Source: Saprospirales bacterium (lineage in GTDB: Bacteria; Bacteroidota; Bacteroidia; Chitinophagales; JADIYW01). Taken from it: DNA of 64,000 nucleotides. Position 1 is the first letter of the stretch. Each line of letters begins with the position of its first letter. The stretch covers positions 1 through 64,000 of the forward strand of contig JADJSS010000044.1 in NCBI GenBank assembly GCA_016711605.1. Reading direction: 5' to 3'. The notes beneath the pieces were generated by a model. That model did not search any database. It was not told the DNA's origin and worked only from the letters and a program-made list of their open reading frames with translations. The translations under genes and the position numbers were made by a program. Of this stretch, positions 20,176-29,782 are shown one piece after another.

Positions 20176-20616
20176 TTAGTTGCTTTTTTCGCTGCTTTCG
20201 ACGCTTTTTTCTTTTGCTTCTTCTGCAGCTTGTTTTGCCAAACCAACTTTATCAAACCAAACTGGTGTTTGTTCGTCTGGATAGAAATTATAATTAATCG
20301 TTATTTCAGTATTTGCAGGAATATGACGACGTGCTTTTATACGCCAAATTGCTTTCTCATAAAACGTTTCATAAACCGCATTTGGATTATATGAATGATT
20401 ATACATTGGACCATAACCTAATACCATTCCACCACTTTTGCCATCATTTCCCCATTGAAAATAGTAGTGATAAAGTGTAGTTTTGTCTAATAGCTTGCAG
20501 TCTTGTGGTGTTAATAAAATTACAGGACACACTTCTATAATGTCGCCTTCATTTAAATCAACTGTGCAGAAAACTGCTCTTCCTTTGTTTCGTACTTTTT
20601 TTAGATATAATTCCAT
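20176..20616 (-). CDS. SET-domain protein (putative protein-lysine methyltransferase)
   Basis: A 146-residue compact SET domain. It contains an N-terminal KGRAVFCTVDLNEGDIIEVCP segment, the signature GPMYNHSYNPNA (the NH...N SAM-binding motif) near residues 69-80, and EITINYNF near 103-110, corresponding to the ELxxDY active-site motif. A charged Lys/Glu/Ser-rich tail follows. The family transfers methyl groups from S-adenosylmethionine to lysine side chains; the substrate in this bacterium is unknown. It is about 65 bases downstream of argS on the same strand and may be co-transcribed. Confidence 0.85.
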   Translation of the reverse strand: MELYLKKVRNKGRAVFCTVDLNEGDIIEVCPVILLTPQDCKLLDKTTLYHYYFQWGNDGKSGGMVLGYGPMYNHSYNPNAVYETFYEKAIWRIKARRHIPANTEITINYNFYPDEQTPVWFDKVGLAKQAAEEAKEKSVESSEKSN

Positions 20617-20682
20617 GTATAAAATTTTAGATTTAAAATTGTTGATTATGTTCTGAATTTAAATCTAAAATCTGAATTTGTT

Positions 20683-22473
20683 TTACATTCTTTCTGGCAC
20701 ATCAATTCCAACTATTGCAAAACATTGTTTGATGATGTTTCCTGTTTGTTCGGTTAAATGTAAACGGAAAATTTTTTCTTCTTCTTTCTCGGCAGCTAAG
20801 ATAGGACAATCATTGTAAAATTTATTATAAGTTTTCGCAACTTCGTACGAATAGTCAATTAATTTTGCTGGATTCATTTCTTTGCAACTATCTTCTAAAA
20901 TAATTGTGTACTTGTATAATACTTTGATGAGTTCTTTTTCCGAAGCATGAAGTGTATAGTCGATAGTCGACGGTCGATGGTCGATGTTCGACTGTTGACT
21001 TGCTTTACGCAAAATACTACGTGTACGTGCGTAAGTATATTGCACAAATGGTCCAGTGAATCCATGCAAATCAATACTTTCTTTCGGATCAAATAAAATT
21101 CTTTTTTTAGGATCAACACGCAATAAGAAAAACTTCAACGCACCTAAACCAATTGTTTTAAACAAAGCAGTTTTTTCATCTTCTGTAAAATCATCAATTT
21201 TTCCGAGTGCTTCGGTTTGTTCTTTGGCTATGTTAATCATATCAGCAATCAAATCATCAGCATCTACTACAGTTCCTTCGCGCGATTTCATTTTGCCACT
21301 TGGCAAATCAACCATACCATACGAAAAATGATGAATGCCATCAGCGTAAGGTCTGCCGAGTTTTTGCATGATTAATTTCAACACTTTAAAATGATAATCT
21401 TGCTCATTTCCTACTACATAAATCGATTGATCCATTTTAAAATCTGCGTATTTCAAATCAGCCGTTCCAATATCTTGAGTTATATATACAGAAGTTCCAT
21501 CAGCACGCAGCACCAATTTTTGGTCTAAGCCATCTTCTGTTAAATCAATCCAAACGCTGCCATCTTCTTTCTTGAAAAATACATTATTTTTCAAACCTTC
21601 ATCAACAATAGTTTTTCCTAATAAATAAGTATCGCTTTCGTAATAAAATTTATCAAAATCAACACCTAAACTTTTATAAGTAATATCAAAACCAGCATAA
21701 ACCCAAGCATTCATAGTCTTCCAAAGTGCAATGGTTTCTGCGTCGCCGTTTTCCCATTTCAACAGCATTTCTTGTGCTGCCAACATAATGGGTGCTTGCT
21801 TTTCTGCTTCTTCTTTTGTTTTTCCTTGTTCTATTAAATCAGCAATTTGTTGTTTATAATGTTTATCAAATTCTACATAATATTTTCCGACCAAATGATC
21901 ACCTTTTCGGCACTTCAAATCTGTAGTATTTTCAGGTGTTTCGCCGTTGCCAAAGTGTTGCCAGGCAACCATGCTTTTGCAGATATGAATGCCTCTGTCG
22001 TTGGTTAAATTTGCTTTGATAACGTTGAAACCATTCGCTTTATAAATTCCAGCCAACGCATAACCTAACACATTATTTCGCACATGACCTAAATGAATTG
22101 GTTTGTTGGTATTTGGTGATGCGTACTCAATTAAAACTGTTTCATTTTTATCTTGATTCTTGATTCCTGATTCTTGATTCAAAACATAGTTTATCCAATA
22201 ATCATTATTGATTTCTAAATTCAAAAAACCTTTGATGATATTGTAAGCTGTGATGTTTTTATTATTGTTCACCAAAAATTCACCAATTGTTTTTGCAGAT
22301 TCTTCAGGATTTTTTTTGGTGATTTTTAATAACGGAAAAACCACTAAAGTTATATCACCAATAAAATCTTTTGGTGTTTCATTAATCGTAATTTTATTCA
22401 ATTCAACTTCGCTTCCAAATAATGTTGGAAAAGCCTGTTGTACTTGTGTTTGTATTTCTTGAAAAATGGTCAT
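20683..22473 (-). CDS. argS: arginyl-tRNA synthetase
   Basis: A 596-residue class I enzyme that charges tRNA-Arg. The N-terminal additional domain occupies residues 1-95. The catalytic HIGH-type motif is HLGH at 127-130 within SPNTNKPIHLGHVRNN, and the KMSKS-type motif appears as GKMKSREGT near 395. The DALR anticodon-binding domain fills the C-terminus, ending VGIDVPERM. Two stretches look foreign to the family: residues 99-110 (QESGIKNQDKN) and about 491-505 (SNIDHRPSTIDYT). Both are encoded by short repetitive DNA and both lie at domain boundaries. The frame is intact. Confidence 0.95.
   Translation of the reverse strand: MTIFQEIQTQVQQAFPTLFGSEVELNKITINETPKDFIGDITLVVFPLLKITKKNPEESAKTIGEFLVNNNKNITAYNIIKGFLNLEINNDYWINYVLNQESGIKNQDKNETVLIEYASPNTNKPIHLGHVRNNVLGYALAGIYKANGFNVIKANLTNDRGIHICKSMVAWQHFGNGETPENTTDLKCRKGDHLVGKYYVEFDKHYKQQIADLIEQGKTKEEAEKQAPIMLAAQEMLLKWENGDAETIALWKTMNAWVYAGFDITYKSLGVDFDKFYYESDTYLLGKTIVDEGLKNNVFFKKEDGSVWIDLTEDGLDQKLVLRADGTSVYITQDIGTADLKYADFKMDQSIYVVGNEQDYHFKVLKLIMQKLGRPYADGIHHFSYGMVDLPSGKMKSREGTVVDADDLIADMINIAKEQTEALGKIDDFTEDEKTALFKTIGLGALKFFLLRVDPKKRILFDPKESIDLHGFTGPFVQYTYARTRSILRKASQQSNIDHRPSTIDYTLHASEKELIKVLYKYTIILEDSCKEMNPAKLIDYSYEVAKTYNKFYNDCPILAAEKEEEKIFRLHLTEQTGNIIKQCFAIVGIDVPERM
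20957..21000. repeat. in-frame degenerate GTCGA mini-repeat inside argS
   Basis: Four GTCGA units occur at 7-base spacing (from 20959, 20966, 20973 and 20980), followed by a TTCGAC variant. They encode the residues NIDHRPSTIDYT in the linker between the ArgRS catalytic core and the anticodon-binding domain. Confidence 0.75.
22152..22181. repeat. in-frame GAATCAAGA-type mini-repeat inside argS
   Basis: The word TTGATTC (GAATCAA on the coding strand) occurs three times, plus a variant CTGATTC, within 30 bases. It encodes NQESGIKNQD between the N-terminal domain and the catalytic domain. The same repeat and nearly the same peptide occur at 60889-60914. Confidence 0.75.
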
Positions 22474-22483
22474 TGGTGTTAAA

Positions 22484-22604
22484 GTTATAGGTTGTTAGTT
22501 ATAAGGTTATTGGTTTTGGTTAGTTCGATATATTGATTTTCATAGTCTGAATAAAGAAACGTTTTTAACTATTAACCTATAACAATTAACTTATAACCAA
22601 TAAC
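22484..22604. repeat. inverted pair of TTATAGGTTATTGGTTATAA-type repeats
   Basis: 22484-22515 carries tandem words of the kind GTTATAGGTT / TTATTGGTT. 22571-22604 carries their reverse complement (AACCTATAAC, TTATAACCAATAAC). The two arms lie between argS (minus) and the decarboxylase gene (plus), so the divergent promoter region can fold back on itself. Confidence 0.6.
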
Positions 22605-22624
22605 GATTTCTCACACAAAGTTAT

Positions 22625-22632
22625 TACATTTG
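22625..22632 (+). promoter_or_regulatory. putative -7 element of the arginine decarboxylase promoter
   Basis: TACATTTG matches the Bacteroidota -7 consensus TAnnTTTG exactly and lies 46 bases before the ATG at 22679. No good -33 TTTG is seen at the expected distance. Confidence 0.4.
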
Positions 22633-22678
22633 TTGCTGATTCTATAATTCAACAATTCATTAAATCTTTAATTAAAAA

Positions 22679-24067
22679 ATGAGAGACCGTTATATCGACT
22701 TAATTGAGCAAACATATTATTTTCCGCAAGATGGTTTTGATGTAGAAGAAAACTGGCTTCCTTTTAATAAAATAGATTTAAAACATGTAATTGAAGAACC
22801 TGGTGCGCCGTTAAAAATCACCTATTTGCCAAAAATCGGCGACAATATCAATCGCGCGCGCCGTTGGTTTCAGGAAGCATTTGAAAGTGTTGGTTATAAT
22901 GGTCATTATTATTATTGTTATTGCACCAAAAGCAATCACTTTTCGCATGTCTTGAATGAAGTGCTGAAAAACAATGCACAATTAGAAACTTCAAGTGCTT
23001 ATGATATTGACTTGATTCGTTCTTTGCACCAAAAAGAAAAAGTAGATAAAAAAATACGAATTATTTGCAATGGTTTTAAACCAAAAATGTACACCAATTC
23101 TATTTTAGGTTTAATTAAAGATGGCTTTAATCATGTAATTCCTGTTTTAGATAACATGGAAGAATTTGAAGCTTACCAAGATTTTAATCATGAAATGAAT
23201 ATTGGATTACGTATTGCTGCTGAAGAATCGCCAAAATATCAATTTTATACGTCGCGTTTAGGAATTCGTCAACGTGATGTAATTCCATTTTATATAGAAA
23301 AGATAAAACCAAAATCGAATGTAAAATTAACTATGTTGCACTTTTTCATCGATTCTGGAATTAAAGATTCTGCGTATTATTGGAGCGAGTTGAATAAGTG
23401 CTTGCAAATGTATGTTGAGTTAAAACAAGTTTGTCCAGAATTGAATAGCTTAAACATTGGTGGTGGCATGCCAATTCGATATTCATTTGGAACCAAATAT
23501 GATTATGCCTATTTAGTAGAAGAAATTGTAAAGAAAATTAAAAACTTTTGCGACGAAGCAGAAATCGATCATCCAAATATTTATACAGAATTTGGCAACT
23601 TCACGGTTGGTGAAAGTGGTTGCACTATTTTTGAAGTAATTGGTCAAAAAAAACAAAACGACAGCGAGTTGTGGTATATGATAAATGGTTCATTGATGAC
23701 TACTATACCTGATATTTGGGGCATGAATCAGCGATTTATTTTATTACCAATTAATAATTGGAACCAAGCGTATCAGCGTACGATTATTGGTGGATTGAGC
23801 TGCGATGTAAGTGATTACTACAACTCAGAAGTGGATATTAACCAAGTGTATATGCCAAAAATAATTGGCGAACAAAAATTATACATCGGTTTTTTCCATA
23901 CAGGCGCGTATCAGGATTCGTTAAGTGGTTATGGTGGCACTAAACATTGCTTAATTCCATCACCAAAAAATGTAATTATTGATAAAGATGCTAACGGAAA
24001 GCTTACCTACGAAGTGTTTTCTCAAGAACAAAACTCAGAATCGATGCTGAAAGTTTTGGGTTATTAA
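22679..24067 (+). CDS. speA: arginine decarboxylase, PLP fold-type III
   Basis: A 462-residue enzyme of the alanine-racemase-fold (type III) decarboxylases. It shows the PLP-lysine region YCYCTKSNHF (about residues 79-88), TSSAYDIDL near 103, the phosphate-binding glycine cluster LNIGGGMPIRYSF near 259-271, and a C-terminal active-site region (FFHTGAYQDSLSG near 403-415). The length fits the short form found in Bacteroidota rather than the 630-residue E. coli SpeA. The predicted reaction is L-arginine to agmatine plus CO2, the first step of polyamine synthesis. It is divergent from argS. The symbol is assigned by family; the exact substrate is inferred. Confidence 0.8.
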   Translation: MRDRYIDLIEQTYYFPQDGFDVEENWLPFNKIDLKHVIEEPGAPLKITYLPKIGDNINRARRWFQEAFESVGYNGHYYYCYCTKSNHFSHVLNEVLKNNAQLETSSAYDIDLIRSLHQKEKVDKKIRIICNGFKPKMYTNSILGLIKDGFNHVIPVLDNMEEFEAYQDFNHEMNIGLRIAAEESPKYQFYTSRLGIRQRDVIPFYIEKIKPKSNVKLTMLHFFIDSGIKDSAYYWSELNKCLQMYVELKQVCPELNSLNIGGGMPIRYSFGTKYDYAYLVEEIVKKIKNFCDEAEIDHPNIYTEFGNFTVGESGCTIFEVIGQKKQNDSELWYMINGSLMTTIPDIWGMNQRFILLPINNWNQAYQRTIIGGLSCDVSDYYNSEVDINQVYMPKIIGEQKLYIGFFHTGAYQDSLSGYGGTKHCLIPSPKNVIIDKDANGKLTYEVFSQEQNSESMLKVLGY

Positions 24068-24280
24068 GATTATCACACACAATCATTTTTAGTTAAATAC
24101 AACGAACCGTTTGATTATCAAGCACAATTACCTTTTTTTTATTTATTATTACTTGCTAATAAAAAATATGTGTACTATTTTTCGTTAAATTAAGATTATT
24201 ATAGTGTTTTGTCGAAAATTTATTAAAAATATTTTCTTTACTTAGCATTATCGATTATTAACTCTTAAAAATTACGAATT

Positions 24281-25648
24281 ATGGCAATGCGCAAACAGTA
24301 TTTACTTCCAGCAGTTATCTTCTTAGGATTGGTCATTGCAGGAGCTTTTAATCCAGGACAAGTCCTTACCGGAAACAGTGCTGGTGGTTTTAATGCAAGT
24401 GATACCGCTTGGATGTTAATTGCATCAGCACTTGTATTAATAATGACACCAGCATTAGGTTTCTTTTATGGTGGTATGGCTAATAAAAAGAATATCATTT
24501 CTACCGTTTTCCAGAGTGTGATTTGCTTAGGATTCATGAGTGTGATTTGGGTTGCTTTCGGTTTTAGCTTATGTTTTGGAGACGACATCGGTGGAATTAT
24601 TGGAAATCCAATGACTTTCTTTATGTTCAAAAATGTAACATTGCATGCTGCAACAGAAAAAATGGAATTATTTGGCGTTGCACCATCTATGGCTGGATTG
24701 CCATTAATTATTTTTGCAATGTTTCAATTAAAATTTGCCATTATAACACCAGCTTTAATTACTGGTTCATTTGCGCAACGTGTAAAATTTTCAGGCTACT
24801 TAATTTTTATATTTTTATTCTTCGTTTGTATTTATGCACCAATTTGCCACATGACTTGGCATCCTAAAGGAATTCTTTTTGCTTATGGAATCTTAGATTT
24901 TGCTGGTGGAACAGTTGTACACATGAGTGCTGGTTTTGCTGCATTAGCTGGTGCATTATTTATGGGTCCAAGAACTGAAAGCGAACGTACACATGAATTT
25001 TCTAATGTGCCTTATGTAATTATTGGTACAGGTTTATTGTGGTTTGGTTGGTTTGGCTTTAATGCTGGTTCAGCATTAGGTGTGAATACAAAAGCAGTAA
25101 ATGCGTTTGCTACAACCAACACTGCAGCAGCAGCAGCCATGGTAGCATGGGTTTTAATGGATGCTATGCGTGGACAAAAAATTTCATCAATTGGTGCGTG
25201 TATAGGTGCCGTTGTTGGTTTAGTTGCCATTACACCAGCTTGCGGTTTTGTAAATGTTGGTGAAAGTATAGCTATTGGAGCAATTGCTGCCATGTGCAGT
25301 AATATTGCAGTTCACTTCAAAAACAAATCTACTTTAGATGATACGTTAGACGTATTTCCTTGTCACGGTGTTGGTGGTATGGTTGGTATGATTATGACTG
25401 GTATTTTTGCCGCAGATTATGGAACTGGTTTAGCACCTGAAAGTTGGGGTCTTGCTTATGGTAAGTTCACTACTTTTTCTCACCACATGATTGGCTTAGT
25501 TGGCATTGCAGCATTTGCATTCTTTGGCTCTTATGCATTGTATTTGATTACTAATAAAATTGAACCTATGCGTGTAACTGCAGAAGAAGAAGAATTAGGT
25601 TTAGATATTACTCAACATGGTGGAGTCTTATCAAAGCTTGAGAATTGA
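24281..25648 (+). CDS. amt: ammonium transporter (Amt/MEP/Rh family)
   Basis: A 455-residue inner-membrane protein with an N-terminal hydrophobic segment and about eleven transmembrane helices. Family motifs present are LIMTPALGFFYGGMANKKN (residues 55-74), the region GGTVVHMSAGFAALAGA near 209-225 (with the conserved pore histidine), WFGWFGFNAGSAL near 253-265, and FPCHGVGGMVGMI near 358-370 (the second pore histidine). It mediates ammonium uptake. A PII (glnK) partner gene is not next to it. An intrinsic terminator follows. Confidence 0.95.
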   Translation: MAMRKQYLLPAVIFLGLVIAGAFNPGQVLTGNSAGGFNASDTAWMLIASALVLIMTPALGFFYGGMANKKNIISTVFQSVICLGFMSVIWVAFGFSLCFGDDIGGIIGNPMTFFMFKNVTLHAATEKMELFGVAPSMAGLPLIIFAMFQLKFAIITPALITGSFAQRVKFSGYLIFIFLFFVCIYAPICHMTWHPKGILFAYGILDFAGGTVVHMSAGFAALAGALFMGPRTESERTHEFSNVPYVIIGTGLLWFGWFGFNAGSALGVNTKAVNAFATTNTAAAAAMVAWVLMDAMRGQKISSIGACIGAVVGLVAITPACGFVNVGESIAIGAIAAMCSNIAVHFKNKSTLDDTLDVFPCHGVGGMVGMIMTGIFAADYGTGLAPESWGLAYGKFTTFSHHMIGLVGIAAFAFFGSYALYLITNKIEPMRVTAEEEELGLDITQHGGVLSKLEN

Positions 25649-25658
25649 TTTGTAATAA

Positions 25659-25687
25659 AGTGAAAGTGAGAATGAAAGTGAACGTGA
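25659..25687. repeat. degenerate AGTGAAAGTGA mini-repeat just after a stop codon
   Basis: Tandem GTGAAA/GTGAGA/ATGAAAGTGAA words begin 11 bases after the amt stop. A close copy (22 of the first 24 bases) begins 4 bases after the SRPBCC stop at 35465. Confidence 0.6.
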
Positions 25688-25742
25688 TTCAATCAAAATA
25701 ATTTTTCTACAAAAACCATAAATACACCATTCTGTTTTTTTT

Positions 25743-25775
25743 ACCTTGATCAATTTATTGGTCAAGGTTTTTTTT
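25743..25775 (+). terminator. intrinsic terminator after amt
   Basis: ACCTTGA-T-CAAT (25743-25754) pairs with ATTG-G-TCAAGGT (25757-25768), with one internal mismatch and a two-base loop. A T-run follows. Confidence 0.75.
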
Positions 25776-25792
25776 ATTATGATTCATTGTAC

Positions 25793-26118
25793 TTAGTTTT
25801 CTATTTCAATTTGATATTTGTGTAATAAACCTGCAATTCCTTGCAAAGAAAATTTCGCCTTCTTCATTCGATTTAATTCTGGATCAAATGAAAAATTAAA
25901 AGCAGTTCTGAAATCTGTTTTTTCTAATATGGAATTCTGAAAAATTGCACCAATTAAATCACATTGCTCCAATACAGCTTCTGTTAAATCCGTTTCGGAA
26001 AAATCAACTTCGTGCATACTACAATTTTCATACATTTTTCATAATCTGCTTTTTCCAAAGCATTTTCTGAAAAATCTATATGCTCGAATGTTTCGTCTTC
26101 AATATATTTCTTAGACAT
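25793..26118 (-). CDS. pentapeptide-repeat protein (one frameshift)
   Basis: About 108 residues if repaired. The N-terminal MSKKYIEDETFEHIDFSENA starts at the ATG at 26116-26118. After a single-base break near 26035 it continues as YENCSMHEVDFSETDLTEAVLEQCDLIGAIFQNS with the A(D/N)LxX-type pentapeptide pattern, then DFRTAFNFSFDPELNRMKKAKFS. Such proteins form a right-handed quadrilateral beta-helix, and this short form is common in Bacteroidota. The function is unknown. Confidence 0.7.
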
Positions 26119-26130
26119 GATATTTTATAA

Positions 26131-27522
26131 CTATAAATGAATCACTTCGCCGTACGCAACTGCAGCAGCTTCCATAATAGCTTCACTCATCGTTGGATGT
26201 GGATGCACAGATTTTAAAATCTGCATACCTGTTGTTTCTAAATTTCGTGCAACAATAATTTCGGCAATCATTTCGGTAACATTTTCGCCAACGAAATGCG
26301 CACCTAATATTTCACCATACTTTTTATCGATAATCAATTTCACGAAACCATCAGATTTTCCAGCTGCTTTGGCTTTTCCGCTTGCCGAAAACGGAAATTT
26401 TCCAACCAAAATATTCAGTCCTTTTTCTTTTGCCTTTTGCTCTGTGATTCCAACACTTGCTACTTCTGGAGAACAGTACGTACAACCAGGAATGTTATCA
26501 TAATTCAACGGTTGCGGATGATGACCAGCCATGTGTTCTACCGCAATAATTCCTTCTGCACTTGCCACATGCGCCAACGCTTGTCCCTTTACGATATCAC
26601 CAATAGCATACACACCATCTACATTTGTCTGGTAATATTCATTCACTTTTACTTTATCATTTTCTGTTTTGATACCACATAATTCCAGTCCAATATTTTC
26701 AATATTAGTAGCAACACCAGTAGCACTCAACACCACATCTGCTTCAATATTTAATTCGCCTTTTGGTGTATTTACATACAACAACACTTTATCTTTCTCC
26801 ATTTTTGCATTCAGCACTTTTGATGAAGTCAATACTTGCATGCCTTTCTTCGTATAAATTTTTTCAACTAATTTTCCTATTTCTTTATCCTCAACTGGCA
26901 AGATAGTATCCATAAATTCTATCAAGGTAACTTGTGTTCCTAAGGTTTGATAGAAGTATGCAAACTCCACACCTATCGCGCCTGCACCAACAATCACCAT
27001 AGTTTTCGGTTGTGCTTTCCAGCGACATCGCTTTGCGATAATCGATAATTTTATTTCCATCAATTGGTAACGAAAATAATTGTTTGGCGCGACCACCTGT
27101 AGCCAGTATAACATTGTTTGCTTTCAATATTTTGATACCACCTTCATTTTGCGTTACTTCAACGCGTCTGCCAGGCAGCACTTTACCATAACCATAAATA
27201 ACTTCGATATTATTTTTCTTCATCAAAAACTGTACGCCTTTGCTCATTCCTTCTGCTACGTTTCTACTGCGTTGTATCACTTCAGAAAAATTTGCGTTTA
27301 CATCAGCTACTTCAATTCCATAATCTTTTGCATGGTTTAAATAATCGAATACTTGTGCAGATTTCAACAATGCTTTAGTTGGAATGCAACCCCAATTTAA
27401 ACAGATGCCACCCAAACTTTCTTTTTCTACAATGGCTACTTTCATTCCCAATTGAGATGCGCGAATGGCTGCCACGTAGCCACCAGGACCAGAACCAATT
27501 ACTATTAAATCAAGTTATTCAT
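26131..27522 (-). CDS. lpdA: dihydrolipoyl dehydrogenase, E3 (two frameshifts)
   Basis: About 463 residues if repaired. The FAD-binding start LIVIGSGPGGYVAAIRA is interrupted by a one-base break near 27510. The redox-active disulfide is intact in GGICLNWGCIPTKAL. The NAD-binding VIVGAGAIGVEF follows a second break near 27020-27030. The C-terminal interface domain ends HPHPTMSEAIMEAAAVAYGEVIHL, with the catalytic His-containing motif. E3 reoxidises lipoamide for the pyruvate, 2-oxoglutarate and branched-chain dehydrogenase complexes. Because E3 is normally essential, the two frame breaks are more likely sequence errors than real inactivation, unless another copy exists outside this window. Confidence 0.85.
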
Positions 27523-27606
27523 GTAATTAATTAGATAATTAAATAATTAGATAATGTGCTAATGACTATATTTGTTAAACAGTCTTAGAGGCTCAAATTT
27601 AACACT

Positions 27607-28790
27607 ATGGAATTGAAAGATAAAATTAAAAATACAGCAAATGCCCTAGATGGAGAATTAATTGCTATTCGCAGGCATTTACATGCGCATCCTGAATTGA
27701 GTTTCGAAGAAGTAGAAACGGCTAAATATATATCCAACAAACTAACTGAATATGGTATTGAACACACTACCAATGTAGGTGGACGTCAGTATTGTTGGTT
27801 TAATTAAAGGTAACAATCCAACAAAAAAATAATTGCTTTACGTGCCGATATGGATGCGTTGCCGATTGAAGAAAAAAATACAACAGAATACATTTCCCAA
27901 AATAAAGGTGTAATGCATGCTTGTGGTCATGATGTGCATACGACTTGCTTATTAGGTGCTGCCAAAATTTTAAACGAATTAAAAGATGAATTTGAAGGAA
28001 CGATCAAATTAATTTTTCAACCCGCAGAAGAAAAATTACCTGGTGGTGCATCGATTATGATTAAAGATGGTGTGCTGGAAAATCCAAAAGTGGAAACCAT
28101 TTTCGGACAACATGTATTACCACAATTAGAAACTGGAAAAGTAGCTTTCAAATCTGGTATTGCGATGGCAAGCTGCGATGAAATTTATATTACGGTTAAA
28201 GGAAAAGGCGGTCACGGTGCAGTGCCGCACTTAGCCATCGATCCCATTTTAATCGCATCGCATTTGGTGATTGCCTTGCAAAGTGTGGTTAGCAGAAATG
28301 CAAATCCTACGTTGCCAAGTGTGTTGACATTAGTAAATTTATTGCGAATGGCGCCATGAATATTATTCCTGATGAAGTTCGTTTAGAAGGCACCTTCCAG
28401 AACCTTTGATGAAAAATGGCGGAGCAGAGGCACATGAAAAATAAAAACGATTTGCACAAACATTGCTGCAAGTTTTGGCGGCACTTGCGATGTGTTGATT
28501 GATATTGGTTATCCGTTTTAAAGAACGATGAAACTACCACCACCAACTGCATTTGAATTAGCACAACAATACCTTGGAAAAGAACACGTAGAAGAAATGC
28601 CTGCACGTATGACGGCAGAAGATTTCTCGTATTATTCGCAACTAGTACCTGCCTGCTTTTACCTTAGGGTACAGGAAACATTAGCAAAGGCATCACTTCG
28701 GCAATACATACACCACGTTTGATGTAGATGAAAACTGCTTAAAGATTGGCTAGTGGTTTAATGGCATGGATTGCGGTGAATAGTTTTTAA
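27607..28790 (+). CDS. M20-family amidohydrolase (several frameshifts)
   Basis: About 395 residues if repaired. It has RRHLHAHPELSFEE (residues 21-34), ALRADMDALPIEE, the metal ligand cluster HACGHDVHT, QPAEE with the catalytic glutamate, and GKGGHGAVPHLAIDP from the dimerisation domain. It ends ITSAIHTP and GLMAWIAVNS at the stop at 28788-28790. The motif set is that of IAA-amino-acid/hippurate hydrolase-type M20D peptidases, which cleave N-acyl amino acids. One break lies in the A7 run at 27823-27829, where an eighth A restores KKIIALRADM. At least three more breaks lie between 27780 and 28760. Confidence 0.8.
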
Positions 28791-28807
28791 TTCTTTTAGT
28801 TAAACAA

Positions 28808-28836
28808 AAAACGCCTCACTTAACGCGAGACGTTTT
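28808..28836. terminator. bidirectional intrinsic terminator
   Basis: AAAACGCCTC (28808-28817) pairs with GAGACGTTTT (28827-28836) with one mismatch. It separates the convergent M20 (plus) and YceI (minus) genes. Confidence 0.7.
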
Positions 28837-28841
28837 CATTA

Positions 28842-29508
28842 CTAACCAAATAAAAACTTATTTTTTGCTTTGATATCAATTGCGATATTTACTTCTGGTG
28901 AAATAAATTTATCTTTCAAAGATTTGTCATTACCATAGCTCATGCCCCATTGAGTTCTGTCTATATTGAAGTTTGCATTTGCAGTAACTTCCGTTTCTGT
29001 TACTATAATAACCGCTGGGAACGAAACATTTTTAGTGCTGTCTTTTAATGTCAAATTTCCGCTAACCAATGCGTTTGCACCAGCCACTACTGATTTATCA
29101 GTTTCATTTGAAGTATAATCTGTAATCTTTGTAATTTCAAATTTTGCAGTTGGATATTTTGCTGCATCAAAAAATCAGGACTTAATAAATGGCCTTTCAA
29201 TTTTGTCTGAATCATTTCTGCTGGTTCCGTTAAAATGATTCCTGCAATATTGATTGTAAAACTACCAAGTTACTTTTCCGTCGGCAACAGAAATTTTCCA
29301 TCCGTTAATTTAAAAGTTCCAGGATGGTTTTTGCCAACACCGTTACCGGTGAAACCAACTACAGAAGCTGAATCGATTAAAATAATCTGCTCCAGATATT
29401 TGTAGCAACCGTTTGTGTATCAGTTGTTGTTGCTTCATCACCTTTTGGTGTTTTGCAAGCGGTAAATGTTGCTGCAATAGCTATTGCTAAAAAGAATTGT
29501 TTTTTCAT
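28842..29508 (-). CDS. YceI-family lipoprotein (frameshifted)
   Basis: About 220 residues if repaired. It has a signal peptide with the lipobox FTACKTPKG (Cys near residue 18) from the ATG at 29506-29508. The YceI lipocalin-like domain is recovered in pieces: FDAAKYPTAKFEITKI, AGANALVSGNLTLKDSTKNV, and NFNIDRTQWGMSYGNDKSLKD near the C-terminus. One break is the A6 run at 29169-29174, where a seventh base restores PDFFDAAKYPT. YceI proteins bind long-chain isoprenoid or other amphiphilic ligands in the periplasm, which is of interest beside the terpenoid-like cluster in this window, although no direct link is shown. Confidence 0.8.
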
Positions 29509-29782
29509 TTTTGTTTTGATTTAATTAATTGCTAAGATAACTATTGTATGTACAAATGTTTGTTTATTTTTTGTTAATTTTTGAATGTATAATTTTTGTA
29601 ATTGGACAACATTACGACTACTTTAAAGACTTTCACATAATTATCATAACCAAGTACGTAACTTTCTGGAGCTAAACTACCGTAGGACGACTCATGTTTA
29701 CTAATTCTGCCGTTCTCTGATCAGGTTTTTATGCGATACTTAAATCAATCAAATTCTATAAAAAATGAGTGAAAATATTTTT

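Noticed and set aside
20957..21000. Regularly spaced GTCGA words as a CRISPR array
   Set aside because: The unit is only about 7 bases, there are no unique spacers, and the tract is inside the argS coding frame.
29509..29782. Possible tRNA or other structured RNA in the gap before the chitinase-like gene
   Set aside because: No cloverleaf arms or T-loop GTTCGA-type sequence could be found; it is plain AT-rich spacer.
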